64,000 nt of DNA from Laguncularia racemosa (Eukaryota; Streptophyta; Magnoliopsida; Myrtales; Combretaceae), in NCBI GenBank assembly GCA_037954665.1, contig JBBMOL010000200.1, forward strand, positions 124,001-188,000. Reading direction: 5' to 3'. Positions 11,598 to 22,899 of this stretch are shown piece by piece. A model generated the notes under the pieces. That model did not search any database, had not been told where the DNA came from, and saw only the letters and a program-made list of their open reading frames with translations. The translations under genes were made by a program, and so were the position numbers. Within the stretch, counting starts at the first letter, position 1. Every line of letters starts with the position of its first letter.

Positions 11598-12233
11598 ATT
11601 ATATGTTATGATGGGGTCATGAGTACTCCAATGTTATATGTTGGTTAAGTTAAAGATAAATAATTTGATAATTTGATATGTACTTCTGTTTCATTTTATG
11701 TGTGTCGATATTGTTGTTATTATAGCATGCACATGTCTGTGTGGTACTCACATATTAGGCTTAGGCTCATTTCAATTATTTTTCAGATGTAGGTAAATAT
11801 TACGAGTATATCAACTACAATGAGAATGGGAATGTAGTGTGTAATTATCATGGTGAAAATGGAAGAGAGTATCAATATTATTATGGTGAGGAGTATGGTG
11901 GAAGTAGATGAAGAATTCTTTTGTAGAACTTAAGGATGTTTAAATAGAGAACTTGGAGATGGTTTATAAACTATTAGACTTATTATTTCACTATATGTTC
12001 ATGGATATTTATCCTAGTATTTAGAGTAGAATTCAATGTATCTTTTCTAAATTTGTAGTGATTGAAATGATTTTCCTGTGAATCATTTATTTATACCATT
12101 GGAATTACATTGATATTAATATATAGTGGAGATGAATAGGTTTGAAATTGAAATTGAAATAGAGAGCCTTAGCATGTTGTTACTTAGTAGGGACATGTAG
12201 TAGGCTATGACATCTCAGATTCTAGGGCGTTAA
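10300..12233 (+). repeat. E5 3' LTR (end approximate)
   Basis: It starts TGTAATATAT directly after the polypurine tract. The probable end is near GGGCGTTAAA (12225-12234), a decayed form of the usual ...ACA terminus. There is no second LTR in the window for comparison. It contains CATGTA/TACATG and CGTGT-rich palindromic blocks (10800-11080), reminiscent of those in the E1 LTR, and a (TG)n microsatellite. Confidence 0.6.
11567..11593 (+). repeat. (TG)n microsatellite
   Basis: About 13 uninterrupted TG dinucleotides lie inside the E5 LTR. Confidence 0.95.
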
Positions 12234-13565
12234 AAGTTTTCTCTCTAGTTATAGTATTGATTTTTATACTTTTATAGAATTCTCATTTTGAAAGATTAAT
12301 GACACCCATTTTTGTTGTAAAGGATGTGTTTGTTATTAAGTGTGTATATAATCCCCATCTCATTGGTTTTCTATTTTAGTCCATTATCTTGTGTATTGCA
12401 TTTCTCAAGTTTTATGATTGAATTAATATTCTCTATCAATCAAAAAAAAACAAAAGAAAGAAAAAGAAAAAAGAAAAAAACTTTCTAGCAGACAGGATTT
12501 TTCTAATGTGTGTTGTTTCTTTTTTTTTTTTTTTAAGGCCTTTGTTTTCATCCATAATCATTCTATTCATTTTTAGAGTAAATTGTAAATACATTTCTTT
12601 ATATTTCTTTTATGTGTTTTGGCCCCTTTATCTTTGAAATCGAGTATTTTGATACTCAAACCATTGAAAAGCATGTGCTGTGGTCATTTTGTCATTTAAA
12701 AAATGATAATTTTTTTATTATTATTTAATCATTGATAAAATATCATAATATCATTTGAAAATATGCTTTTTAAAATCTAGAGATTTAAGTGCTTGATTAC
12801 AATAATATAAAAAGTTATATACATGTCAAGGTCGAGCACGGAATTGTAGCATTTGGGGAGTCGGATTTATAGTATTAAAATTAATGTTAGAATTACTCAT
12901 AAAAAAATATTTACTTATCATTATAACTATAATACATCTTATATATATAGAAATAAATGTACTCTTAATATAATTTAATATTGAATAAAAAAAGTAATTT
13001 TATACTTCTTTTATGTTATGTAATGATTAGGGGTATTTGATACATGTTGTAAAACATTAAAAGAATAATTTTTTTACAATTTTATTGGACATATATATTA
13101 ATCAAAATACTTTTATCAATTTATAAAATATGGAATCAAGATGTAAAACTCATCTAAGTTTTATTGTTAACAAAGATAAATCATAACTAATTAAATAAAA
13201 AATATTACAAGTAGAATGAAAATGACAACATAATATAAATGACATAGCATTTTATAACATTATTCCATTAGTAATGCCATAAATGTATATATATTTCAAT
13301 ATAAGCAATTAGATAATTGATTATTTAATAATTCTAACTACTTTTAGTATTATTAATAATGAAAGAAAATGTTAATACTTTAAGTAATTAATATAAACTG
13401 TTATTATTTACCAATATTTTATGAAATATCATTGAAACATTTATAATATTGAATATAATTATTATTTATCATAAAGCTATTAATAAATATATAGTATCTA
13501 TTAAGAACTTATTCAATTTACTATCATCTTTTTTATTAATGAAATTTAATTTTACTAGTTATAAT
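12234..13565. other. AT-rich spacer without recognisable gene
   Basis: No coding region is supported. An A-rich stretch at 12443-12480 follows a sequence resembling the end of a transcribed retroelement and could be the tail of a retroposed copy, but no family is recognisable. From 12700 onward the sequence is very AT-rich and low in complexity. Confidence 0.6.
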
Positions 13566-13571
13566 GAGGAA

Positions 13572-13599
13572 AAGAGAGAGAGAGAGAGAGAGAGAGAGA
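13572..13599 (+). repeat. (AG)n microsatellite
   Basis: About 14 AG dinucleotides. It lies at the possible 3' end of the SINE-like sequence that follows, so it may be that element's tail. Confidence 0.9.
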
Positions 13600-13722
13600 A
13601 AATGGAAATCATTTAGTGAGAGACAAACAATAAATGCAACTTTAAAAAGTAAAAGAAACTCTAAAGGAAATTGAACCCAGGACCTCAAGTATACAAAAAC
13701 AACCATCTAACCACTTGGCCAT
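13600..13722 (-). mobile_element. Possible tRNA-derived SINE fragment
   Basis: Read on the minus strand, the block at 13722-13666 has an A-box-like ATGGCCAAGTGGTTAG. About 35 bases later it has a B-box-like GGTTCAATT, the order and spacing of an internal RNA polymerase III promoter. A short unrelated body follows and ends in a (CT)n run. This is the layout of a plant SINE. The cloverleaf is not complete, so I do not call a tRNA gene. No target-site duplication was identified. Confidence 0.4.
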
Positions 13723-13814
13723 GTTAAATTTTATGATAATATTTACATTTTAAAATATAAATATAATGCGCTTTTTTAGTTTTAAAATAAATTTAATAAA
13801 TTATTTTTTTTTTC

Positions 13815-14633
13815 TCGGGCCTAGAGGGACCAGGGCCCCTTCCTGTCCCCTCTTGGGTCCACCTAAACCCACAAATGGGGCCGAGTTGAGCTACCAACCG
13901 ATCAAAGAGGCCTAATCGGTTCACAAACTATAAACCAACCTATGGTAGCCAGTTACAATTGGTTATGGGCCTGTAGGTTAAGCGGGTCAAGGCTAAGTAA
14001 CCTTAGCCATTAGAAGACATAGTGATCAATAATTCTACAACCATGTAAAATTCAAAAGCAAAAGAAAATGTAGGAGGAAAAAGAAGATGAAGTGATAATA
14101 AATTTTCCTAAGGAAGGCAACATGTGTTGTAGTTACTAGGCCTACATGCGTTGTAAGTGGTAAGTTTGAAGGTGTTTTGAATTTGAACTTCATCAACTAC
14201 AAAAAAATTTTAATGTTTAAATGTTCATGAGGAAGCTTTATATATGTTGTCCATGTAATCATTCAATTCTCTACATTATGAAATAAAAAATAAATAAATA
14301 AATAAAACCAATCGTTCTCTTCTATACTAGCTTCGCTTCCATGCTTTCATCTGCTTAATTTTCCACTCAGTTTCTTTATGTACTTTCACATTTTTCCATT
14401 AATTTACATTGCAAGTGCTTCGATTATCTTTTTTTTTTTTTTGTTACTCCCTACATATAATTATCTTCCACCGAGTGTATTTTTTTTTAGTAACCACATA
14501 ATTAAATTACCATTTTTCCATATTAACATTTATTTTTATACTAAGAGAAAAAATAACAAGTTTCCTCTATAGTTCCTTGTCTAGTAAGAAGAGGGGTTCT
14601 AGAAAAGATGACAAGGAAAAATCTATTCGACGT
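13815..14633 (+). mobile_element. hAT-A transposon, left part
   Basis: This is the 5' end of a hAT-family DNA transposon interrupted at 14633 by element E4. The assignment rests on matching the start region of hAT-B read on the minus strand. Both have a GGTTC-rich subterminal block (13840-13990), and the last 50 bases (14583-14633) align closely with 56781-56727 reversed. The outer end is placed near 13815-13830 from the distance in hAT-B; the exact terminal repeat is not resolved. The rest of hAT-A lies at 49850-52545. Confidence 0.75.
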
Positions 14634-15733
14634 TGTCAAGTTTAATTTTAAAATTTTATATTACCTCCCTAATTCGATTTATATTAGATCCTATGCTCGT
14701 CCAATATAAATCCTTGACTTGAATTAGGAATTTTATTATTTATTTGGAGTCGCCACCCAACTAGAGTTGGGAAAAATTATTGAATTAGAATTAATTGAGT
14801 GGATTAATTTTAATTTAGATAACTAGTCGACGAAATCTCCTCTTTTTATTTTTATAAAAGAAGAAGAAAGAAAAACCAAAGATTCTTGACACGGGGGCTA
14901 TCCTATTAAAACCCTAAAGTTATCATCTTACCCTTTTGAAATTTGAGTTATGTTATGATATCATTCTTTTTTTCATAAAAAAGAAGATATTAAAAAAATG
15001 ATATAACAATTACACTAATTATGATTTGGAAAATAATTTTTTATTCTTTTTAGAGTTGCCCCATTAGGGTGCCTACGAACCCACTATTCAGGTGCATGTA
15101 CAACGGCTGAAGTCTTCGTCAACGACGTTATGGTGGTTGCGGGTTGGTTTGAAACTGCCATTAGAGCTTGTAGATTTGCAGGTTTGGAAACAGCAGTAGC
15201 TTCGAACACAGTCGTAAGCTCTCTCCTGTCTTGCTCTTAGTCGTGTTTACATAGAAGATGTCACTACAAGCTAGATCAAGTGGTTCGACCATGGAGGTTT
15301 AAAGAGAGAAAGTGGGTGTGGAGTTTTATTTTTTGCAACCAAGATGAGATTTTCCTCCCTCTTTGTTTTATGAGGCTGAGTTCTATTTATAGACTCATTA
15401 AATCAATCCCGATAAGCCTCTATTTTGATTCAAACTTGATTTAGATAAGAAGGAATAACCTCCAATTTAACAAATTTAGATTTGTTTTTATCTAAATCTT
15501 TATATAAATCCTTAAGATACACCTAAATCCATTAGTTTGTTTATAAAAAGTCAAATAAGAACCTTTTTTTCTTGTGTTTTCTACTTTTTTTCTCTTCATA
15601 ATAATACTTGTTATTATTATTTTTATTTTTACTAATTCATAAATCAAGCCTTTTATTACTATTATTTTTTATCATTTTTATTTATTTATTTATTATAAAA
15701 AATCTAGATAGGGGCAAAAATGAAGTGTCTACA
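14634..15733 (-). repeat. E4 3' LTR with a large internal deletion
   Basis: It begins TGTCAAGTTTAATTTT and ends GTGTCTACA, matching the right LTR. It is about 700 bp shorter: the sequence jumps at about 15092 from the block ending ATTCAGG to one starting TGCATGT, whereas the right LTR has about 650 extra bases there (48502-49147). A good TATA box (CTATAAATAG on the minus strand) is preserved at 15383-15392. Confidence 0.9.
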
Positions 15734-17352
15734 GCTTCTCCTCTTTTTTGTAAAGTTTGGAAAAACTTAGCTACAAAGACAAAAAGACACCATTTTTACC
15801 TAAGAGAAAGGATAGATAACGCTATAAACTGCTGGCTATCCAAACCTGGATTCACTAGGGAGTTATCTGACTAAAAGTTTTAGTAAGAAAAATGCTCCAC
15901 AAGCTAACAATTCCATGTTGCAAAAGATGATAGTTACTTTATGATGATTAATACTCTTTAGGGAGTGGTCTTAAACAAGAAACATCTCACCAGACTAGCA
16001 ACCTAGCGAGAGATATCATCTAGAAAAGTGCTCTTATGAGCTAACTAATCCCTGATAGAAAGCGTCTCATTAAACTAACAACCTTAAACAGATATTGTTT
16101 AAGAATGTGTTCTTATGAGCTAATTAACTGATAATAGGAAGCGTCTCACAAGACTAGCAACCTTAAAGAAGAGATTGTTTAGGAAAGCGTTCTTATGAGC
16201 TAGCTAACTAATAATAGGAAGTGTCTTATAGGACTAAAACCTTAATGAGGAGATTGTTTAGGAAAGCGCTTTTATGAGCTAGATGGCTAACTAATAATAA
16301 AAGTTGTCTTACAAGACTAGCAACCTAAAAAAGAGATTTTCTAGAAAAATGATATTACGAGCTAATTAATTAATGATAGGAAGCATCTCACTAGACTAGC
16401 AACATTTAAAAAAGAGCTTGTTTAGGAAAGCACTCTTATGAGCTAGCTAACTGATAATAAGAGGCATCGTACAAGATTAGCAACCTTAAAAAGGGAAATT
16501 ATCCAGAAAAGTGCTCTTATGAGCTAAAAAATGACGATAGGAAGTGTCTCACCAAACTAGCAATTGTAATAGGAGGATATTTAGGAAAATGGCCCATTGT
16601 GGGCTAACTAACTGATAGTGGGAAGCGTCTTCTTTGGACTTGCAACCCTAAGAGAAGATATTTAGGAAAGTGCCCCATTGTAGGCTAACTAACCGATAGT
16701 GGAGATCGTTTTTTTTTTATTATTATTATTTTATAAACTTGTAATCTGAAAGAGAAAGTTTAGGAAAGTGCCCCTATAGGCTAACTAACTGATAATGGGA
16801 AGCGTCTCTTTAAACTTGTAACCCTATGAGAAAATATCTAAGAAAGTGTCCCATTGTTGGCCAACTAACAGATAGTGGGAATGAATTATTAAGTGAGAAT
16901 CTTATTTTTCCAATAATGGTCAAGAGTTCCTAAATTTAGAATGACTTAAGACTTTTGAACAAATGATGACTAAAATTTTTCTAAAATTTTCAAGACAAAA
17001 TGCTCTTATGAAGTTTAAGGATAAGATGACAAGGTATTCAAGTATCTTCTAACAAACTTTGAAAATTTTTCCCTCTCTTCTCAGATAATTATTAATTTAT
17101 TATTTTTTAAACATTTCTAGCAAGTAAAGAGTTTGACCAGGTTCCAAAAATACAAATAAAGGGTAGACCTCCCCTACTACTCAATAATCACTTACTCTTT
17201 TGTTTTACCTCATTTTACTTGGAAGGTTTGGTTTAATCTTGGAAAAAGTGGTTGTCTTAGTTTAGTCAATCATCTCTTGAAAGGTTTCTTGCAATTAAGA
17301 CTTATATCTTCTTCTTAGGGGGCATCAATATTTAAATTTGGTCAAACAACAC
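15734..17352 (-). repeat. E4 3' non-coding region with decayed tandem repeats
   Basis: No gene is present. The first 140 bp match the start of the E3 3' region (a purine tract on the minus strand, then a conserved AAAACTTAGCTACAAAGA-like block). From about 15885 to 16880 roughly a dozen imperfect units of about 75-90 bp recur. Each has a GAAAGTGCYCYTATGAGCTA or GCCCCATTGTGGGCTAACTA-like core and an AGCGTCTYAYAAGACTAGCAACCTT-like stretch split by variation. They are distant relatives of the regular array in E3. Confidence 0.75.
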
Positions 17353-18630
17353 TGATCGTTGCGGATCGTAGCTTAATAATTTATAAACTGTTCCTTGCTT
17401 CCAACTACGATGCAATAGGCAAGCGCACCTATCGTACCGTAGTATAGTGTTCGAAATCAGGGTCATTCCAAAGAGATTAAAGTTCACAAATTACTAATAC
17501 TTACTCCATTCCTATTATCCAACTGATCAAGGTGAGTGAATGATTTAATGAACTTAACTAAAATAGACAAATTATAAAATATACTGAGCTAAAGAAAAGG
17601 AACTTAACAAAACATGAGTTCAAATTAACAACTAAGCAACCTAGATCTCTCTCTAATCCATTCATGCCATGCGAATCATTAGAAACAAAAGATTAAACAA
17701 TCCAGTTCTTAAGTTGTAGAGTTTCATTAGTCAAACTAACAGTTCTCTCAAATCTATTAGCTTATCTAATCCTAGGTTTATCCGTTAGAATCTCTTCTCA
17801 ACTAATAGCAACCTAGGATTGCATGAAGCACTTGACTCTCACCGTTCGGTTGGTAAACAGAAGATTTTCGTTATTCTATCTCTAGAATCACGATCAAATC
17901 TCATTCATTACCCTTAGATCTAATCATACAAGAAATTTCTCAATCAACTTGAATGAAATCAAACATAGATTCATACTCTGAAAATGTAAATCTAAGATAC
18001 ACATCAAGAGCAAGTAATGAAACAAAAGAACATCAATATGTCTTCATTAAGATCAATCCTCATCACATGACAAGAATGGTTTCAAAAGAGATCTAGATCT
18101 CTAGATTACTCCTCCATGAGAGAGAGAATGTAATCACAATTGATAGGAGAGCAACTAGAGTTCATGATTACCACCCAAAAGTTTGAATCTTAAATGCTTT
18201 GGTTGAGACAAGGATCCTCTTGTGTTGTTTGTTCCAAGAGAGAAAAGTGAGATATGTGTTAAGAAAAAAACCCTTGGTCTCCCTCTTTTCTCTCTCCACT
18301 TAAATATATATAATATAACATGTACAAAGTAAGAGAAAAGGGGCAAATATCGGGAAAATTAAAGTCGCGATTGATCCATACGCCCCGTATGGAAGAGGCG
18401 TAGCACCTTCTGTGTATTTTGGGGGGGGGGGGTGGGGGGGGTATGGACAAAAAGCTTGACTTTTCCTTTTCTTTTCTTGATGAATCCAATTGATTTCTTT
18501 GTGATAGGTTCCACATCACTTGAAAGCGATACATTATGCTATTAAGTACCAATTCTAAATGATTTCCACTCGATTTACAACAAAAAGAACTTGAAATCAT
18601 CTAGGAATTAAGAGTGTTTGTCCTTCATCA
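17353..18630 (-). repeat. E2 3' LTR
   Basis: It runs from TGATCGTTGCGG to CCTTCATCA and aligns along its length with 28461-29799. It contains CCATACGCCCCGTATGG (18376-18392), a 7-bp stem with a 3-base loop, and a G-rich tract (18420-18440). Confidence 0.95.
18376..18440. repeat. GC-rich palindrome and G-tract in the E2 3' LTR
   Basis: CCATACGCCCCGTATGG forms a short hairpin and is followed by GGCGTA and then about 20 bases almost purely G. The same module is in the other LTR (29492-29553) and, without the long G-tract, in the element interior (22394-22546). Confidence 0.85.
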
Positions 18631-20416
18631 AATTCCCTTACACTTGATCCTTTGCTTGTCCTCAAGCAAAAATAGATAAATGCTCAATTCAATGAAGACT
18701 CATAAAACAGACAATCATCAACATTCATTAGATATAAACTTTGAAATACAAAAGGATTCCTCTTTCTTCTAACTTATGTTACACCTTATCAAGAAAATTG
18801 AATAGAGAAAACTTCAACCAAAAGCCTAGAACTAATCAATGTAAATCAAGCTTTTATCCCTATTTTAAGGTTAGCTTCCAAAACTACGATTAATTGCAAG
18901 TTCAAACAGACAAAAAGGAGAATTAGTCCACTTTGAAAAGTTATTTAGGAGTATATGATCCTTTAGGAATCTATCCAAGCAAAGTAACCCGAAAAGAAAG
19001 TAGACTGCATCAGTACTCCACCTAGCTTCTCCCTTCTATAAAGATCTCTTCAGGGGTTTATTTTTAATCAACTCTTTAATTAAATTGGATCCCGCAACCC
19101 ATGTAACGAGCTTTTAGCCGATAATCTCAGGTTCATCACCCAAGTTAACAAATGTTATCCCCTCAAATTAAGGCATCCTACGGACTTAATTACTCGAGTT
19201 GGAAGAATCCTTCAAATTTTGTTTTTCATCTTATTTTGGTAATTTCCTCGATCGGCCGATCCCAAGCCAAACGACCTTAGGTGACCAGGTTTTAAAGGGA
19301 CCCCAACAAACCTCTATTACCTTAACCTTTAGGGAAGTTATTCAAATAGTTAGTAGAGGGGTCAAACTTTGCTCTTCTAGAGGGACCAAAGCCCACCCAT
19401 ACTAAAAGAATTCTATTTACTTTAACTATTTAAGGATTAAAGAGATCTCTTAAGAAAGAATCACTAAGAAGACTACCTCATTTGCCCCTTCTTTGAGGGT
19501 TAAATGGCTCTTTAGAAATTCAAAAGAGAACTAACCCTCTTAGAAAACTTCTCAAAGTTAAACCAATGTGACCTTTTTTTAAAGATCCCGAACTAATCCT
19601 AATTCCAAAATCCAACTTAAGCAATGAGTAAACTTGCTTCACAAGGATTTCATCCACAATTTTGCCAAGTTAACAAAATCCAACATGACTAAAGTGCATT
19701 ACAAGATAAGCTTTCAAGAGTCAATCCCTTATTAAATGCTAAATTGTCTTTTTCCATCAGGATGAATAAATAGAAAATTTTGAAAAAAAAATTCCGCAAA
19801 TGCAATGATAAAAGAAAAATTTTGAAAATTTTTCTAGCTTTTTACGGACTTCAACCACTCCTAGTTCATTTTTCTTCCTTCCTACAATGAATCCCATTCT
19901 TCTCCCCCACAGTTAAATGAGACATTGTCCCCAATGTCTTGACATATAATTTCGAAGTAAGAGAAAACAAATGCTTCAACAAGTTATTATATGATAAGGA
20001 AAGAAAAGAACTAGTACTCCCCTAAGCCTGGGTCAGCACAAATCGACCTCACGAACCACCACGAGTTGAGAAACAAGAAATTTAAAAAGTTCTTGTAGCA
20101 AAAGTGAAGCAGAATCTATGATCTCTACATCCTCAAAAGTTACTGATGTCCACAAGAAAGGGGAAGTAAGACAGTTAACTAAAAAGAAACAAAGAGAGGC
20201 AAGAGTCTAAAGATAGAAAAAGTTACAAAGTTTGCTCTCTCTCTCACACAGTTAACTAAAAAAAAAAGAAGAATTGAAGAAAAAGACAGTTGGCAGCTAA
20301 GAGGACTAGGCTTCCTCCTCAGTCTCTGCTTGCTCCTAATATTCATCTATTTGCTACTCTATGTCATCCTCTTCTTCACCTTAACTTCCACTATTTTCTC
20401 CTTCCTCTTCGACATG
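18631..20416 (-). other. E2 polypurine tract and 3' non-coding region
   Basis: On the minus strand the LTR is preceded by GAGGACAAGCAAAGGATC and AAGTGTAAGGGAATT, the typical plant Athila-type end with its polypurine tract at 18631-18646. The rest has no gene. A block at 19900-19945 (pyrimidine run CTCCCCCAC plus ACATTGTCCCC on the plus strand) matches the equivalent place in E1. Confidence 0.8.
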
Positions 20417-20803
20417 CTAACCTCCATCTCCATCATCACTAGATGAGGAGGATGATGAAATGCAATCAGGTAATTCGACTTTTAGTTTGCTGGCAAAAGC
20501 TCGGATATATCGTTTCAGGCTTTTATATTTCTTGCGAAGCTTTCGCACTTCATCTGTCAATGCATCTAGCCGTCGGGAGGTGTCGTCTTGAGGTGCTTCC
20601 ATCTCTTCCTCTGATGAGGATTCTCCTTTTGCAACCTTGGGAATGTTAAACTGAATAAGCACATTTTCACTCATTGGGAGAGACTCTCCTACTTCATCTG
20701 CCGATGGTTGTAGGGGGAATTCCCCATGTTTTTGAGAATTGTTGTGATATAAGCCCCACAAAATACACCCCGTTGGAGAGTTGACCCTGTTGTCTGATAG
20801 CAA
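20417..20803 (-). pseudogene. E2 small acidic coiled-coil-like ORF after integrase
   Basis: A 128-codon open stretch lies in the long region between integrase and the 3' LTR, where Athila elements often carry an extra ORF. It has an acidic stretch (SSSEEEMEA), then a heptad-like basic segment (residues about 78-112, LDALTDEVRKLRKKYKSLKR) suggesting a short coiled coil, and ends in a serine/aspartate run. The first codon is near a stop and the frame probably continued upstream through 20804-21480. I do not recognise the family with certainty. It resembles the C-terminal end of the plant transposon-associated proteins found in Athila elements. No signal peptide or membrane segment is visible, so there is no support for an envelope protein. 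Confidence 0.5.
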
Positions 20804-21480
20804 AAGCTAACTAACTCCCACATTCACTTGAGTCTCAGTAATCATACTTCACATGGCATAAAGTTCCAGTTGACTTACTACCCCGTGGATTGAGTCTTCC
20901 ATAAACGAAGTGAGCCAAAAGCGAGTGAAGGATCAGTAGCTTGGCTTCTTTAGATGAGAGCCACAGAGAGTGAAGAATCATAATTAGAAGTCCTGCCGAA
21001 GCAAAGCCAAATTTCTAAAGATTTTTAAATCCCTTGGTAATGTAGTTGGCAATGCTCGAAACTCGTCACTAGCTATGAACTCTGATGAATATAACCCCGT
21101 GTAACTCACAAAACTGGGTCATTAAAAGTGTATGATGTTTCCTAAAGGCCCGAAATGAGACCTCATTTCTAAGCCGAAGAGGCAGTTCGGTCTATGATTC
21201 TAAAGGTGGCTAGAAACTCAAGTGTTAGCCCTCTATAGATCTTTTCGCAGGTGGAAAGGAGGGAAGCCCAAGCAAGGTCAGACAAGAGTCTCTCAAATTT
21301 CCGCTTTTCCATATTCCTGAATCAGTGCGGAATTCACATAGATGTTGGGGACAATCTGCTTCTTCCCCATCAATTTTCTATAGGGGTTTAGCTTGGGCAT
21401 GATTAAATCCCTTGGGTACCATTATACGGCTACGCCCTTTTCGTTCTGCTTCTCTTCCTTTGTGTCTTTTGCTTCTTGGG
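20804..21480 (-). pseudogene. E2 degraded extra ORF, upstream part
   Basis: Minus-strand reading shows scattered coding-like sequence: a basic KKQKTQRKRSRTKR stretch at about 21475-21433 that could be a nuclear localisation signal, then a RKLMGKKQIVPNIYVNS-like segment. Short open pieces continue down to 20810. Stops and frameshifts are frequent. Position and composition fit the extra ORF of Athila elements; the family call is tentative. Confidence 0.35.
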
Positions 21481-22393
21481 GGCCATCTACAGGAGTTTAA
21501 CTACAAAGAAATAAGGCACAAAATGGTTCCTACTTGCTATTCCACCATGCATATGTGACAAAGTTTACAAACAAGGCATGCTTTGAGTGAAGAGAGTGAA
21601 GTACATAGCCTAAAAACATGATGCAAGGATGGAATGCGTGATGCCAAAAGTATAGTCTATGCAAGGGGATATTGACAACATCGAGACATCATTCCACTAA
21701 TGAGGGAGAGTATGAATTGTACAATGCATGTGTTTTAAACTTGGAAGTGAAGCAACATGAAGCAATCATCTACAATTAGAAGCACATTATGATGAACAAG
21801 AGGAACTTATAGTGCTTACACTAAAACCCATATCTTAATCCTGAACAATCTGTAAAGTTATGGTCTTGAGAGTGAAAAGTGATGTCTAAAGGATTATTTA
21901 CACAATAAACATGATAGGAAGTATTAGAACACAAAAGCCTTGTTAGACTATCAATATAGCATGGATTGAGTGATGGAACCCAAATTTACAATTTGAAATT
22001 CAAAAACTACAGCATATTTTGAAACCCCCTAGCATAACAAGATATAATCCCTAATCACACAATGAAATGGAATAAGGAATCAATATAAAAAAAAAAATCC
22101 CAGGAACAAAAATCAACAGCCCTCATATATCTTGCTGTAGCAGTCCACAAAATACAGATCCGAAATTGGAAGACAATGGCAGAAGAGGAAGAGGAAACAT
22201 ACCTTTAAGCCACTTGAGGGGTGGAAAAGAGAAAGAAGAAGATGATTTTGTGAAGTTTTATTGTGTGCAATGAAGGAGAGTGAGAGCATGCGAGGAAGAA
22301 AGAGAGAGAGATAGAGATGAGAGGTAAAATCTAAAACAAGAGAGCAAGGAGTGTTTTTTTTTTTTTTTTAAACAACACAAGTGCACAGTGTTT
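21481..22393. other. E2 non-coding interior
   Basis: No gene supported. AT-rich sequence lies between the integrase side and the extra ORF. It includes GA-rich and poly-A runs. Confidence 0.6.
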
Positions 22394-22546
22394 CCAGTCC
22401 ATACGCCCCTTATGGAAGGGGCGTAGCGCCTTCTATGCATTTTGGGAGGGTTGGCCTGGGTTGATACGGCCCCGTATGGAGGGATGTATAGGCAAAAAGC
22501 TTGGCTTTTCCTTTCCTTTTCTTGATGAATCCAATTGATTTCATAG
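22394..22546 (-). repeat. Internal copy of an E2 LTR segment
   Basis: About 150 bp closely match LTR positions 29488-29663 in the same orientation: TACGCCCC/GGGGCGTA inverted repeat (22402-22409 and 22418-22425), GGTTGATACGGC, then CAAAAAGCTTGGCTTTTCC and CTTGATGAATCCAATTGATTTC. The long G-tract is replaced by TTTTGGGAGGG. Sequence upstream (22230-22370) does not match the LTR, so only a segment was duplicated. Confidence 0.85.
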
Positions 22547-22899
22547 GGGCATATGGGCGTATCAAAAAAATCTTTTTTCTTACCTTGTATTTACCTCTGG
22601 AAGGAAATGTGGTGAATTCCTCAACCCGAAGATGCACCTCCCAAGCTCCTCACAGGTCAACCTGCCCTTCGCAATCAAAAATCCTCAACATTCTCTACTT
22701 TAGGAAGTTGTAGAAGATCCAAAACGCGGCTTTCTATACAATCAAAAAGCGTTAAGGAGGGAAAATAAACTAAACATATATATGCAAAAGAAAAAGAAAA
22801 GAGATAGGCCCAAACAGCCTTCCAAAAGACGCTTTGTGTAAAGTCGTTAGCTCGACGTCTTGAAATCACTTAAAAATGGGATGGGGGAAAGAAGAGTAA

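Larger units (their letters stand above)
8205..12233 (+). mobile_element. E5: Tekay/Del-type chromovirus remnant (3' part)
   Basis: Plus-strand remains of a Ty3/gypsy chromovirus: end of reverse transcriptase, RNase H, integrase with a C-terminal chromodomain, a purine tract and a 3' LTR. Its 5' part lies to the left of E1 and outside the window. Many stops and frameshifts show that it is old and predates E1, which is inserted in it. Confidence 0.85.

Noticed and set aside
12240..12480. LINE 3' end with poly-A tail
   Set aside because: Only an A-rich stretch is visible; no LINE coding sequence or duplication supports it.
20417..20803. Retroviral envelope gene
   Set aside because: No signal peptide, membrane segment or cleavage site; the position alone is not enough.
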